DNA of 64,000 nt from Seison nebaliae (Eukaryota; Rotifera; Pararotatoria; Seisonacea; Seisonidae), in contig JALJEE010000939.1 in the NCBI GenBank assembly GCA_023231475.1, positions 1 through 64,000 on the forward strand, read 5' to 3'. The position numbers and the translations under genes are program-made. Each line of letters begins with the position of its first letter. Position 1 is the stretch's first letter. Under the pieces are notes generated by a model. That model was not told where the DNA came from and did not search any database. It saw nothing but the letters and a program-made list of their open reading frames with translations. Of the stretch, positions 33,098 through 43,501 are shown piece after piece.

Positions 33098-33781
33098 ATG
33101 AATCGAAATGATGATAATCATTATGGTTTTGTGGAGAAGTATTGGAATAATCGGAAATCAAATTTGGAAGGAATGATCGGTTTCGAGAAGTTGGATTTGA
33201 TGGACGTGATTGATTCGAGAAAGACTTTGAAAGATTTATTTGGAGAGACAGGAGGAAGAAGAGTATTGGATTGTGGTTGTGGAATTGGGAGAATAACGGA
33301 GAAAGTATTGATGCGATTTTTTGATAGAATCGATTGTGTCGATATCAGTGGAAAGCATTTGGATTGTTTAAAGAGACGTTTATCTTCCGAAAAGATCGAG
33401 AATATATATGAGGAATCATTACATAAATTCATTCCGAAACCAGATTATTATGATTGTATCTGGATACAATGGGTAATCTTATATTTGAATGATGAAGATG
33501 CTAAAGAATTCCTTATGAGATGTGGAAGATCGTTGAGGAAAGATGGAAAAGAATCGTCGATTATTCTAAAAGTTAATGTAGCAAGAAATGATGATGGAAT
33601 ATATGATAAAGATGATAGATCATTCGTTCGATCACATAAACAATTCCATTCGTTGTTTTCTGCTTCTAATTTAATAATAAGTTACGAGAAGGAGCAACCA
33701 CATTATCCGTCTGAATTATTTCCGTTATATTCCTTCGTATTGCATGTGAACGATAATGGAATTGTTAATTCGAACGAATAA
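33098..33781 (+). CDS. NTMT1: Protein N-terminal alpha-N-methyltransferase
   Basis: A single exon of 227 residues. Family marks in order are FVEKYWNNRKSNLEGMIGFE (substrate-pocket region), the SAM motif RRVLDCGCGIGRITEKVL, DCVDISGKHLDCL, the highly specific IWIQWVILYLND, and the C-terminal PSELFPLYSFVLHV. NTMT1 methylates the exposed alpha-amino group of proteins beginning X-P-K/R after Met removal (for example RCC1 and ribosomal proteins). ATG 33098 gives an N-terminus that starts just before the family block; the upstream in-frame TTG at 33050 is dismissed. Usual family length is about 220. Confidence 0.93.
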   Translation: MNRNDDNHYGFVEKYWNNRKSNLEGMIGFEKLDLMDVIDSRKTLKDLFGETGGRRVLDCGCGIGRITEKVLMRFFDRIDCVDISGKHLDCLKRRLSSEKIENIYEESLHKFIPKPDYYDCIWIQWVILYLNDEDAKEFLMRCGRSLRKDGKESSIILKVNVARNDDGIYDKDDRSFVRSHKQFHSLFSASNLIISYEKEQPHYPSELFPLYSFVLHVNDNGIVNSNE

Positions 33782-34987
33782 AAAATGAATTAATATTTCA
33801 ATGACGACTTGGAAATGGGGAAAAGTTTCGACTAAATTCTCCCCACGGCAATTAATAGTGATGTGGTGGAAAGAAAAGACACATATTCACGTCACTTCTT
33901 TTCCATCAGCAAGGAAATATGGTCATGGAAATATCTTTTTTAATTGGGAGAGATCACTCGAATTTATTCTACCACATTCAACGAATGAAGACAGAAAAAT
34001 GTCTAATAGAAATTCGGTATGCCAAGATATGAATCTATTATGGATCAAGGTTCCATCAATATTCTTCTTATGATTGAACTAACATTATCGACTAATTATA
34101 TTGTGCTCATGAAATTCTGTTATTCATCTCGTTGTGTTTCTATCTCATATCTCAATCTCATATCAATTCACATTAGTATTTGTTGAAGAAATTTGCATAA
34201 TTTCCTTTCGACTAATTGATTCTCATTTGCCAATAAGCAAAATTCCTCAATTTCTTATTCTTCATTTGATTTCCGAATAAAATTCATATTCTAATTTATA
34301 TTCTCCTCTTTTTTCTTTTGCTCATCCAAATTTCATATAAATTATTAGAATCAAGAATAATTTATAGAATGAATATATCGCATTATATATTGACATCAGG
34401 TGCATATATTATCCACATATATATGTAATGGAACAAGGTTCATTCTATTGGAAATTCGAATGAAAGATTTTTTTGGAAAAAAAATCAATTTAACATTTTC
34501 TTTCTATTTACACCACCCACAAATATGGTACAAAGCATGAATAAATGTCAAATTTAGTTTCTTCTTTACTAACTTATAGATAAGTTGAAGGGAAAAAATA
34601 TAATAAGAAAATTTGTGATAATATATATATTATTGTCTTGAATAAAAAAAATTAGAAAATTATTAAATTATTTTTCATATTTTAATTCTAAACAATTATC
34701 AGGATAATGAAATTGATAAATAAGAAAGTTTTATGAAAATAAAAAATTTGACAATGAAATTTTTCTTCTGATTGTTGTATATAAATTTCCATTTGTCTTT
34801 TCATTTTTGCAGCATATTCTGTAGATAAGAAAAATGAATTTATCTTTATGAGAAGTTATTTAATTTTATGAAAAATTGAAATTCAGAAAATTTGTATTAT
34901 CTTTTCTTGAATAAATGTTAAAAGAGAAGAAAAGAATAAGTGAAGTTATAAATTAAGATAAATTCAAAGAAAAAGCCGTATCTGAGA
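33782..34987. other. Intergenic spacer NTMT1-MRPL13
   Basis: 1.2 kb, very AT-rich in its second half. One 90-codon frame with ATG at 33801 (MTTWKWGKVSTKF...) begins only 20 bp after NTMT1 but shows no motif, signal peptide or family, and I do not call it a gene. Confidence 0.5.
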
Positions 34988-35575
34988 ATGAACGCATTGC
35001 GTCGATCTGTTCAATGGAAGACTTTTACCAGAACATGGTATCTCTTCAATGCTGAATGGCAGGATGCTGTGTTAGTGGGAGATATAAGTGCAAAATATTT
35101 ACAAGGTAAACACAAGCCTTTCTATCACGAATTGAGTGATTGTGGTGATTATGTGGTAATAATAAATTCGGAAAAGATCGCTCTCAAAGATCCGTTGTGG
35201 AGAACTCATCGATTCTCTTCTCATACGGGATATGCCCGAGGCTTCTCTCAAATTAGTGCTTGGAAGAAACATGAAGACGATCCGACATACATAGCTCGTT
35301 TATGTACACATAATGCGATGAGGAACAATGTCAGCAGGAAGATGGCAATGGCGAGACTGTTCGTCTTTCCTGATAATGAAGAGAGTGTACCAAAGAATAT
35401 TTGGAATCGGATAACTGATCAGATTGAATGTCCAATGAGAATACCGAAACGACTTAATGAATATTCGGAAGAGGAAATAGAACAATTCCCCAAACTTTTC
35501 CAATTTCCTCAATTACACACGAAAAATAGTGAAAACAGAAATTTTATTGAAAAGAATTTCTTTTATAAAAATTAA
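34988..35575 (+). CDS. MRPL13: Mitochondrial large-subunit ribosomal protein uL13m
   Basis: A single exon of 195 residues with the complete uL13 domain. It begins QWKTFTRTWYLFNAEWQ, continues with SAKYLQGKHKPFYHELSDCG, VVIINSEKIAL, the very conserved SSHTGYARGF, and MAMARLFVFPD, and ends with the mitochondrial-type tail PKRLNEYSEEEIEQFP. This tail separates it from cytosolic RPL13A. Human MRPL13 is about 178 residues; the extra C-terminal 15 or so are unconserved. Translation starts at the first ATG. It converges on LSM4, with about 105 bp between stops. Confidence 0.95.
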   Translation: MNALRRSVQWKTFTRTWYLFNAEWQDAVLVGDISAKYLQGKHKPFYHELSDCGDYVVIINSEKIALKDPLWRTHRFSSHTGYARGFSQISAWKKHEDDPTYIARLCTHNAMRNNVSRKMAMARLFVFPDNEESVPKNIWNRITDQIECPMRIPKRLNEYSEEEIEQFPKLFQFPQLHTKNSENRNFIEKNFFYKN

Positions 35576-35680
35576 TAAATCTCTTTCATTCTTTCTTTAA
35601 TGAGAGACCTTCTTTCCCGATTCCACCAAATCCGCCTGTCGAAAAAAAAATTAAATTTCAATTTCAAATATTGAAAAATT

Positions 35681-36071
35681 TTAACTTTTTGGAGTATTTC
35701 TCGGTTTTGTTCTCAATTTATTGAACGATGTTTGTTGAGGTTTAGTACTGATGAATTCCTCCAACACATCATCAGATATACGAATACAAACAATACAATT
35801 TCCTCTGATATGGATTTCAGGCATCTTCCAGAATTGCGTTCCATCACTACTCGTACAAATCACATCTTTCATATGAATATTCATATAAGAATCGACGGAA
35901 ATTAATCGTCCGTTATACGATTCACCATTCTTCAATTCTATCAACTAAATTTGTGAGTGAGACAAATAAATCAGGAAATAAAACCATTACAGAATTGACA
36001 GCGGCTTTTAATAAATTTAATGGCAACTAAAAAAATGTTAATAAAGTTTTTTGAGAAAGAAATTGAACCAT
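35681..36071 (-). CDS. LSM4: U6 snRNA-associated Sm-like protein LSm4
   Basis: Three exons, 36071-36069, 36026-35985 and 35944-35681, give 102 residues. The introns are 42 and 40 nt. The first coding exon is the ATG codon alone; the second adds LPLNLLKAAVNSVM. The Sm domain shows ELKNGESYNGRLISVDSYMN (Sm1) and IHIRGNCIVCIRI (Sm2), with the LSm4-specific ICTSSDGTQFWKMPE. It belongs to the LSm1-7 (mRNA decay) and LSm2-8 (U6 snRNP) rings. The protein ends about 10-15 residues after the Sm fold with KPRNTPKS and lacks the RG-rich tail of many animal LSm4 proteins. The start region is shared with PIGV, which is transcribed divergently. Confidence 0.93.
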
Positions 36072-36397
36072 TATTCAGGATGATCCTACGAATTTTATAC
36101 TTCCGGTAAAATTGTGGGAAGATTTTTATTATGAGAAATATTCGCTAAATATCGTCTGAATAAAATTGAATTGGAACATTCGAATTCTTTTAAATTTGTA
36201 GACTTCAAATTTAAGTTAATTTCTATAAATATTTTCAAATAAAAAGAAATTTTAATTTATTTAATTAAATTTATTCTAAAGCCTCTCAATATACGATTAG
36301 ATAAAAATTAGATTAGTTGAAATAAATTAAAATGAATCGTCAATGGTCGTTAATAATCGTCGTTATGTGAATGTGAATGATACAATTGAATGCCATA
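36072..36397. promoter_or_regulatory. Divergent start region of LSM4 and PIGV
   Basis: About 326 bp separates the LSM4 ATG (minus) from the proposed PIGV ATG (plus). No third gene fits, so both promoters and 5' UTRs must lie here or within first exons. No specific TATA or factor site can be assigned in this AT-rich DNA. Confidence 0.5.
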
Positions 36398-37875
36398 ATG
36401 TATTTAAGTGAAAATATTTTAATTTTGACTATTTCCCGAATAATCATCTTCATTATCGGAGTTTAGTAAAAATTAATTTTTTTGAGAATTTTTCAATAAA
36501 TTTTTTCTTTTATGACAGTTTATTTCCAGTTCATTGCCAACAATTTTCCCACCAACCGACGTTTATGTGACGAATATGAAATTATATAATTTGACAATTC
36601 CATCGATGGAAGCATTTCGGAAATGGGATGCAATTCATTTCATCGATATTGGTGATTATGGATATCGAACGGATCGAATGACGGCATTCTTTCCAGGATA
36701 TCCATTAATTTTGAAATTAATGAAGAATTTTCTACAAATAGATTTGATGTGTTGTGGAATATTGATAAATTTCACGGTGAATATTATTTCGATGGAATTG
36801 TTGATAGAATTGTATAAATATTTTAAATGGACGAAGAAAATGAGCAAATTAGAATGTCGATTGATTTGCTTATTATTCTCTTTCAATCCTGCTACAATCT
36901 TCTTCTTTTCTTCTTATTCTGAATCGATGTTCTTCTTTCTCACAATTCTCTCAATCACTTTAATGTTTGGGAGAAATAAGTTCTATTTATCATTAATTCC
37001 ATTATTTATCGCATCATTTATTCGATCAAATAATTTCTTATATCTAATCATAACTGGATCATATTTATTCTCGGAATTATATCATCGTTTCATTCACAAG
37101 AAGAATATTCTCTTTAGTCTCGCAATATTCTCCTTCAAATTATCTCTATCAATTCTCATTATATTCATTCCATTATTCTCATATCAAGCAATGATATACT
37201 CATATTTCTGTCAATTGAACATCATCAAAATCTTTCCTTTCAATTTACTTTTTCCTAATTCATCCAACATCTCATCACCATCCTGGTGTTCAATAGATTC
37301 ATTGATGAAACATCTTGTCGGATTTCCAATATCATATTCATATATTCAATCGAAATATTGGAATGTGGGTTTCCTTCGTTTCTACGAAATGAAACAATTC
37401 TTCAATTTCATTATGGCCTCACCGATTTTCTATTTGTCTGGTCGACTAATATCGAATTATCGAATGAAGAAATTGTGTTGTGATATGAAGAAATTAATTT
37501 TTTTCAATTATAATCATTTCTCCCTTTTGGCTATTCAACGGACATTTTTCTCTATTTCAATACTCCTCCAATTTATTATTTGTCTTATTATCGGTCTTAC
37601 TTTTATTCATATTCAAGTTAATTTTTTTCTCTATTAAAACTATAAATTTCCGTTTTCTTCAGGTAAATACCAGATTCTTGTTATCATCATCACCATTCCT
37701 CCTTCTAACATTAGTCGATTATTTGTCGGAGAACCTTCCAAAAATGGGAAAAGATGCGAATTATCTCAAAATCATTGAACATTTGAATAAAAACGAAAAA
37801 TTTATTTTTTATTTTTTCTCAATTTATTTTATTGGGGGAACGTTCGCCTTTTGTCAATTCCTTCCTTTTGTTTAA
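36398..37875 (+). CDS. PIGV: GPI mannosyltransferase 2 (PIG-V)
   Basis: Three exons, 36398-36460, 36519-37616 and 37663-37875, give 457 residues (human about 493). PIG-V adds the second mannose of the GPI anchor in the ER. Clear marks: KWDAIHFIDIGDYGY, where W-D-A-x-H-F is the luminal catalytic-loop motif, FFPGYPLILKL, FNPATIFFFSSYSES, PSWCSIDS followed by SYSYIQSKYWNVGFLRFYE, HIQVNTRFLLSSSP across the second intron, and a final FCQFLPFV. Many hydrophobic spans are evident. Exon 1 encodes MYLSENILILTISRII, which matches the family's first membrane segment position; this assignment depends on a GTTTAG donor at 36461 and is the least certain part. Confidence 0.88.
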
Positions 37876-38025
37876 ATTTTTCATTCCGAGAAAATATTCG
37901 GGAAAATTTTTACGATATTTCAATTGATCAATTTCAAAAAATAATTTTTCAAAAAAATTTTTTTAGAGACTTTTTTCTTTCGATTGTTTAGAATGAATTG
38001 CAACTAAATTTACGTTGTTGGAATT

Positions 38026-39150
38026 ATGGCGTCGATGGCAAAGAATAATTTTGAGATTCCTAATTGGGCCGGTCAACCGCCATCCGGTTTACATATGGAT
38101 GTAATGAAAGAATCGAAATTAATTCAAAAATTGATGATTGATGAAAAGAATCATTATTATTTTGGAAGAAATCAATCATTGAACGATTTCTCCATCGATC
38201 ACACATCATGTTCACGTGTTCATGCTGTTCTGGTATGGCATCGTCATCTGGAATGTTGTTTTCTAATTGATTTGGGTAGTACACATGGAACATTTATTGG
38301 AACTCATCGATTGGAATCGAATGTTCCTCAACAATTGGAATTTGGGAGGGAATTCCAATTTGGTGCATCTACTCGTCAATATATTGTTCGTGAGAGACCG
38401 AACATCGGAGGAAATACTAATGCTGATTCCACAACCATCAATGATGATTTATGTTCGAGAACGAATGACACCTCACAAGAAATCCATCCCACATTGAAAA
38501 TGGATGAAGATGAATTACAGAATGTAACCGAATTCAATACGGCACATAATCGACGTTTAACTCAATTCATTGACGTACTCACCAGTTCTACAAACAACTC
38601 CCAAAAAACGGCGATATCGTTATCGAAAGGAAATTCTGGTTCTGTAACGACTACGTTGAATAAGAAGAAAAATCGGAAAAGAAAAAATGTTCATTTTCAT
38701 GAAGAAGAGGCAGTTATTAATTTAAATGAAGTTACTCCAAATATGGGGAAATTCGGATGTCTCGCTAATGTGACAATGATCGAATCGTCGAAAAAAGTTC
38801 GTTTATCTGAACCTGAACCACAATCTTTGAATCCACAAGACAAATTGGATGATGATAATTTCTCATCTCAATCGAATGGACAAACGAATAATAAAATTTC
38901 ATCTCATCATCAAATAGCGAATTGTTTGGGATTGCCAATACCGAATCTTACTCCCAGTATTAATAAGAATGAACAATTACCAACTATCGTACAACCCGAT
39001 TCAGCAATCAATTCACTCTCTCGTCCATTCGACAATTTCCAACAATTCGATTTGGAAACATTAGATGGAGTACATCGAGAAAAGAAGAAATATCAGAAGG
39101 AGACTTGGCCGAAAATGAAGGAACAATCGTTCGATACACAATTTCAATGA
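38026..39150 (+). CDS. PPP1R8: Nuclear inhibitor of protein phosphatase 1 (NIPP1)
   Basis: A single exon of 374 residues. N-terminal NWAGQPPSGLHMDVM is the NIPP1 leader. The FHA domain covers about 35-125: YYFGRNQSLNDFSIDH, the phosphothreonine-binding SCSRVHAVLVWH, and GSTHGTF. Next come TEFNTAHNRRL and a basic run leading into KNVHFHEEEAVINLNEV, which occupies the PP1-docking RVxF position but has N-V-H-F where R-V-T-F is usual. The C-terminus has the family end KKKYQKETWPKMK. It regulates PP1 and binds spliceosomal and polycomb partners in the nucleus. The gene starts 150 bp after PIGV, with a T-rich tract ending in AG between them. Confidence 0.94.
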   Translation: MASMAKNNFEIPNWAGQPPSGLHMDVMKESKLIQKLMIDEKNHYYFGRNQSLNDFSIDHTSCSRVHAVLVWHRHLECCFLIDLGSTHGTFIGTHRLESNVPQQLEFGREFQFGASTRQYIVRERPNIGGNTNADSTTINDDLCSRTNDTSQEIHPTLKMDEDELQNVTEFNTAHNRRLTQFIDVLTSSTNNSQKTAISLSKGNSGSVTTTLNKKKNRKRKNVHFHEEEAVINLNEVTPNMGKFGCLANVTMIESSKKVRLSEPEPQSLNPQDKLDDDNFSSQSNGQTNNKISSHHQIANCLGLPIPNLTPSINKNEQLPTIVQPDSAINSLSRPFDNFQQFDLETLDGVHREKKKYQKETWPKMKEQSFDTQFQ

Positions 39151-39280
39151 GAATGAGAAATAAAAAGTAAAATTTAAAATTTTATTTATGTCTCATAATT
39201 CTCTTGTAAAAATAAGTTTATAATAATAATAATCATCATAATGATAATAATAATCGTTTGATAATGAGAATTAATAAAAA

Positions 39281-40225
39281 TTATTCTAATTCAACTTTCA
39301 TTGGTGAGAGGAATAATGAATTGTTCTTATCAATGAATTCCGTTTTAATGAAAATTAATAATTTTTTCGCTTTCTTATTTAACATCGATTCCACTTCACG
39401 ATTCAATTCGTTCACTTCTTTAAACGGTTTGAATGATAAACAACATTCCGGATACAAATAACTTTTCTCAGTTGAATGTTGAAATTTTACGGAAATAATA
39501 TAATCATAATTCGGCAATTCGATTCCATAAATAATCGACCAGTAATCTTTTAAAGTTTCTTTCCTCGTCTCATCTGCTAGATGAATCGAATCAACTTTCA
39601 CTCCACTGAAATTAGGTAGGACATGGAAAAAATAATCTTTCACATTCTTCTCATTACTTGATAAGACTTTGACATTCAACGACTGATATTCGATGAGAAG
39701 TGGATGAAATTTCAAGACCATCTGATTATCCTCAATTCGAAAATTGCATCGAATTGCTGGAATTTTATAATGTTGCATTGACTTAATTGATAATAATGTT
39801 GAAATATTGACGAAATAATATTGTCTATTGATTTGAATTAGAGACCAGTTGTCGTCATCACGTTCATTAAGTCTCTTCGATAAGATACGACAAAATGCAG
39901 GAACTAAATGATGTGACGGCAAACTTTTTGATACATATGGCGAAGAAGAGAATAATGGTCCGATTTGAGTTTCGAATGATAACGGATAAAATACACAGCA
40001 ACGAAAAAAACGATATTTCTCCAGATAAAATAAACAGTTTTCTGGAAGTTGTTTAATAATTTGTCGGAGTTGGAGAATCTTATCTCGAAATGAATTATTT
40101 GGCAATTGATCGACATTGAAAATATTGAAATCGAAATCTTCGTTACATAAATCGATTTTCATATCTTTATTGAAGTAATTGTAAACTTTCACTTTTCCAT
40201 TACGAACTAATGGATTTTTGTACAT
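39281..40225 (-). CDS. C18orf63-like protein (DUF4708)
   Basis: A single exon of 314 residues. The second half matches the vertebrate C18orf63/DUF4708 family as I remember it: FFHVLPNFSGVKVDSIH, then LKDYWSIIYGIELP, then SYLYPECCLSFKPF. In the family these read as CYVLPSMK..., RHWDALYGYKLP and TFTYPLSCIR-type blocks, in the same order and with similar spacing. The N-terminal half is hydrophobic-alternating, with FYPLSFETQIGPLFSSSPYV and LVPAFCRILS. The biochemical function of the family is unknown to me. No signal peptide or membrane span. The gene is convergent with PPP1R8 (130 bp between stops). The start is the ATG at 40225. Confidence 0.65.
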   Translation of the reverse strand: MYKNPLVRNGKVKVYNYFNKDMKIDLCNEDFDFNIFNVDQLPNNSFRDKILQLRQIIKQLPENCLFYLEKYRFFRCCVFYPLSFETQIGPLFSSSPYVSKSLPSHHLVPAFCRILSKRLNERDDDNWSLIQINRQYYFVNISTLLSIKSMQHYKIPAIRCNFRIEDNQMVLKFHPLLIEYQSLNVKVLSSNEKNVKDYFFHVLPNFSGVKVDSIHLADETRKETLKDYWSIIYGIELPNYDYIISVKFQHSTEKSYLYPECCLSFKPFKEVNELNREVESMLNKKAKKLLIFIKTEFIDKNNSLFLSPMKVELE

Positions 40226-40528
40226 ATTTGATGAATATTGAAGATTAATATGAAAGTAAATGAATAAATAATGAATTTATTATTTTGGATAATGAAAATG
40301 AATGCGTGCATATATAAAATTCAAACGTGATTGTATTAACGTGTTGTGCATTGCACATTATATTTGAAATTATCTTTGTGTCTTCTTTTGAAAAGTTAAA
40401 GAAAAATAAAATGAATACATTCGGTTGGAAAAAAAGTGTTTTGTTCGTTCTATGAAATCTCATGAAATTAACAATTTTCTTGTATTGTCAATTGAACGTA
40501 ATTTATATCGTTAAAACACGAAAACGGT
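40226..40528. other. Spacer between C18orf63-like gene and PLOD
   Basis: About 300 bp containing the PLOD 3' UTR and the upstream region of the C18orf63-like gene, both minus strand. Nothing further was recognised. Confidence 0.45.
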
Positions 40529-43501
40529 TTAAGGATCGACGAATGAGACCATAATATATCGAGTACCTTTAGTTGTGGGAAGACCTTCATGTATATGAGT
40601 CAATCTACCTGGATGGATTAATCCCCATCCTTGTTTTGTTTCGGTCACTTGACAATTGAAACGACCAAATGAACTACCACCTCCTTCAAAATCGAGATGT
40701 TTTCGATTTAATGACAAATTTAAAGTCCAAGTGGATGCGTCATGATGAGGTCTTAAACGGTCTTGTTCTGTCGGTTTATAACGTACAATAAAGTTCATGA
40801 TCGCTCTTGGTTTCTAAATATTAAAATATATATATAAATATATAAATTTGAGAAGATTTTTAAAATAATTAACATCGCCATCATATCCAGTGAATACCGT
40901 CATGACAACTGGAGCAACGTACGCTCTTAAAAATTCCAACCAATGACTCTCCCAATCTAATTGTTTCATATGTGTGTCGATTGTTGGAACATTTTCATAA
41001 CCGCCATCCAATCGTGCGTCCTCATGTTTTCCATGTGACCATTCGCCTAATGTTTCTGCCATGTCAATTAAACTTTCAGTGAATTCAACTGATACAACTG
41101 GAAACCAATAAACATCTGGACATGGCTATGATGAATTTTTTGGAAATTAGGCATAAAATTAAGAAGAAAACTTGAGAGATGTTAATTGGCTTATCAAAAT
41201 TTTTCGGATAATCTTTATGAATATATCGACGTTGCCATAATATGGGATTGGTGAAAATCTCATACATTTCTGGTCTGGTTCGTGATATGTTATATGTTTC
41301 AGGATTAACGAGAAATCCTATATATATTTCATTAATTACATTCATGAAATGTCCCTGGGAGAAATGAGAATTAATTTTATAAATAAAACAGAAATGACTA
41401 ACATGTTCCCGTAAGTATTTGCACAATGTCATATCAGGATCAATATCATCATTAGTGAGATCATCGGCTTTAAATGATGACATTATACCTTCAGCATTCA
41501 TGTAATCCTTCTCCTCTGATATTCTCTTCATCAACGACCATTTGATTAAATAGACTTCATTCACAAAAGGAACATTCCAGACACCACTAAAATAAACGGA
41601 CTATTTATTTAAAATCTAAAAAATGGAATAACGTTCGATCACCGTTAATAATTTGAAGATAATCTTCGGATCGTTGATAATATCCATTCTCAGATATACT
41701 ACCCCAGAAATTACTCCAATTTTGTTGTGGTCTCGTTACGACGGGTGCAATAAAATTCCTTTAAAATAAAATTTCCTTAAAATGAAATGACATTGAAGAC
41801 GGAACTTTTTTGTTTTCAAAAGATGTTTGATCGTCTGATTATTCTCCAAATGAACAATCGAGTTGATATAAAAATAATATTCACAATCACCTTTATTTGT
41901 GACGCATTCATCACTAGAACTAGTTTCACGAAAACGAGAATATCAAAAGGAAAATGAACAATGCTTTCGCTTTCGCCGTTGCTTCTCCCATATCAACTTC
42001 AACTTTCATAAATTTGATCACACTATATTTCTCGTGGTAGAGTGTCAAATAATCTTCAATCAATTTCATATGATAATCCATCTAAATATTAATGTTATAT
42101 AAATATAATAATTCTTAAATAAAATTTCTAACGGAATTGTAAATGAACAAAGTGATTTTGTCTTTAGGATAATCCAAATTATAAAGATTTTTGAAAAATT
42201 CTTCCATAAACGGAGTTGCTTGAGTCACAAACACACCAATAGTGATATGAGGTAACTAAAATTTCATTATGATTATTTTAATTAATTAAAAGAAATTATT
42301 AACTTCTTCATCTTTCAATTCTGGTTCGTTTGTGACACATCCAGGACATGGATTACTCATACTCCACTTGCCACCGACATAATTTCCAATATGATTCAAT
42401 TCCAACTATACAATGAGATAGAAAGTGATTTGTAATAAAACAAAAAAACTTTTGTTGGTCCATTACCATGGATGATTGAAGGTTCGGTATAATGAAGAGT
42501 ATTCTGAACTGATGTTTGATCCTCATCGATTAATAACTTAATATTTTGAACGTCACCGTTTAAATTCTATTCCATATTCGAAATATGTTAATAAATTAGA
42601 GAAAAGATTGAAGAACTTGGAAAATTAATGATGTTGTATCTAGTCCCCAATTTAGAGTTGTCCTTAAAGGTTCGTTTAGGAATTGCATCGTATAATATCT
42701 GGATAAATGATGGAGTTAATAAGAATTAAAGTAAGAGCAAAACCGTTGATCATCGAAAGTATTATCCAAATCTTCCTCTGGCATAATCGCCAACAATTCT
42801 TTTGCATAACCAATAAATGCTCCACTATTCAAAAACGGACTATCAATTTCTACATTCGCTACAGCAGGATATTCCGTCTATAAATTTACCATGAACTTTA
42901 TTATTTTCCTTCATCGAAATTTTATTAACATCAACTGCACGATCGGGCCAACAGAACTTTTCTGCTGAGAATACAACATTCTTTTTGAATGATTTGAATT
43001 TATTAATCACAACAATCGGTTCATCAACAAATACGACGTCATATCTAAAAGGAGAATTTATGAAGTTGTTTATTGATAAAATTGAATAAAAATTATTAAC
43101 CCGTCAACGAAAAGAACTACTGTTTTTTCGTTCTTCTTATTAATTTTTGATAATTCTTTTTTCAGAATATTTATTTTTTGTCCACCACCTTGACCGGTCG
43201 CCATATCACCACCTTCCCAATCTTCATTTAAACCCAACACCTAATAAAAATGATAAAAATAATGAGAAGAAATTGGAGAGAATATTTCTAACTTTATAAT
43301 TATAATTGAAATGTTTCAACGTTTCTTCCAATTGGTTGAAACCGTCGGTCTTTTCCGTTGCTATGGTAAGTACCACATAATCGTCAACTGTAAAATAATT
43401 GGAATTAGATGTAAAGTAAAAGAATGAGAACTTTTAATTTCATCCGCATTGATCAATTGTGAGAAGAATGAGAGGAATAAAGTCAAAGAAAGAACAAACA
43501 T
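40529..43501 (-). CDS. PLOD: Procollagen-lysine 5-dioxygenase / lysyl hydroxylase, 16 exons
   Basis: I trace 16 exons. The first are 43501-43432, 43387-43293, 43240-43101 and 43044-42930; the last is 40813-40529. Introns are about 40-60 nt and all have GTT donors. Signal peptide [18 protein letters not shown]. The N-terminal glycosyltransferase-like domain has [41 protein letters not shown] and [13 protein letters not shown]; the Cys-Trp-Pro resembles the GT-active LH3 isoform. Then come [13 protein letters not shown] and HGNGPTKV. A central domain follows ([30 protein letters not shown]). The C-terminal Fe(II)/2OG dioxygenase domain has [16 protein letters not shown], the iron ligands in PHHDAST and the distal His and 2OG Arg region of [19 protein letters not shown], ending VSFVDP. 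It hydroxylates collagen lysines in the ER. Confidence 0.95.

Noticed and set aside
33801..34073. 90-codon gene right after NTMT1
   Set aside because: Starts with ATG but has no recognisable domain, and its position in a 3' UTR-like region makes chance likely.
41899..42102. Plus-strand 67-codon frame
   Set aside because: Lies opposite PLOD exons, which are well supported by family motifs.
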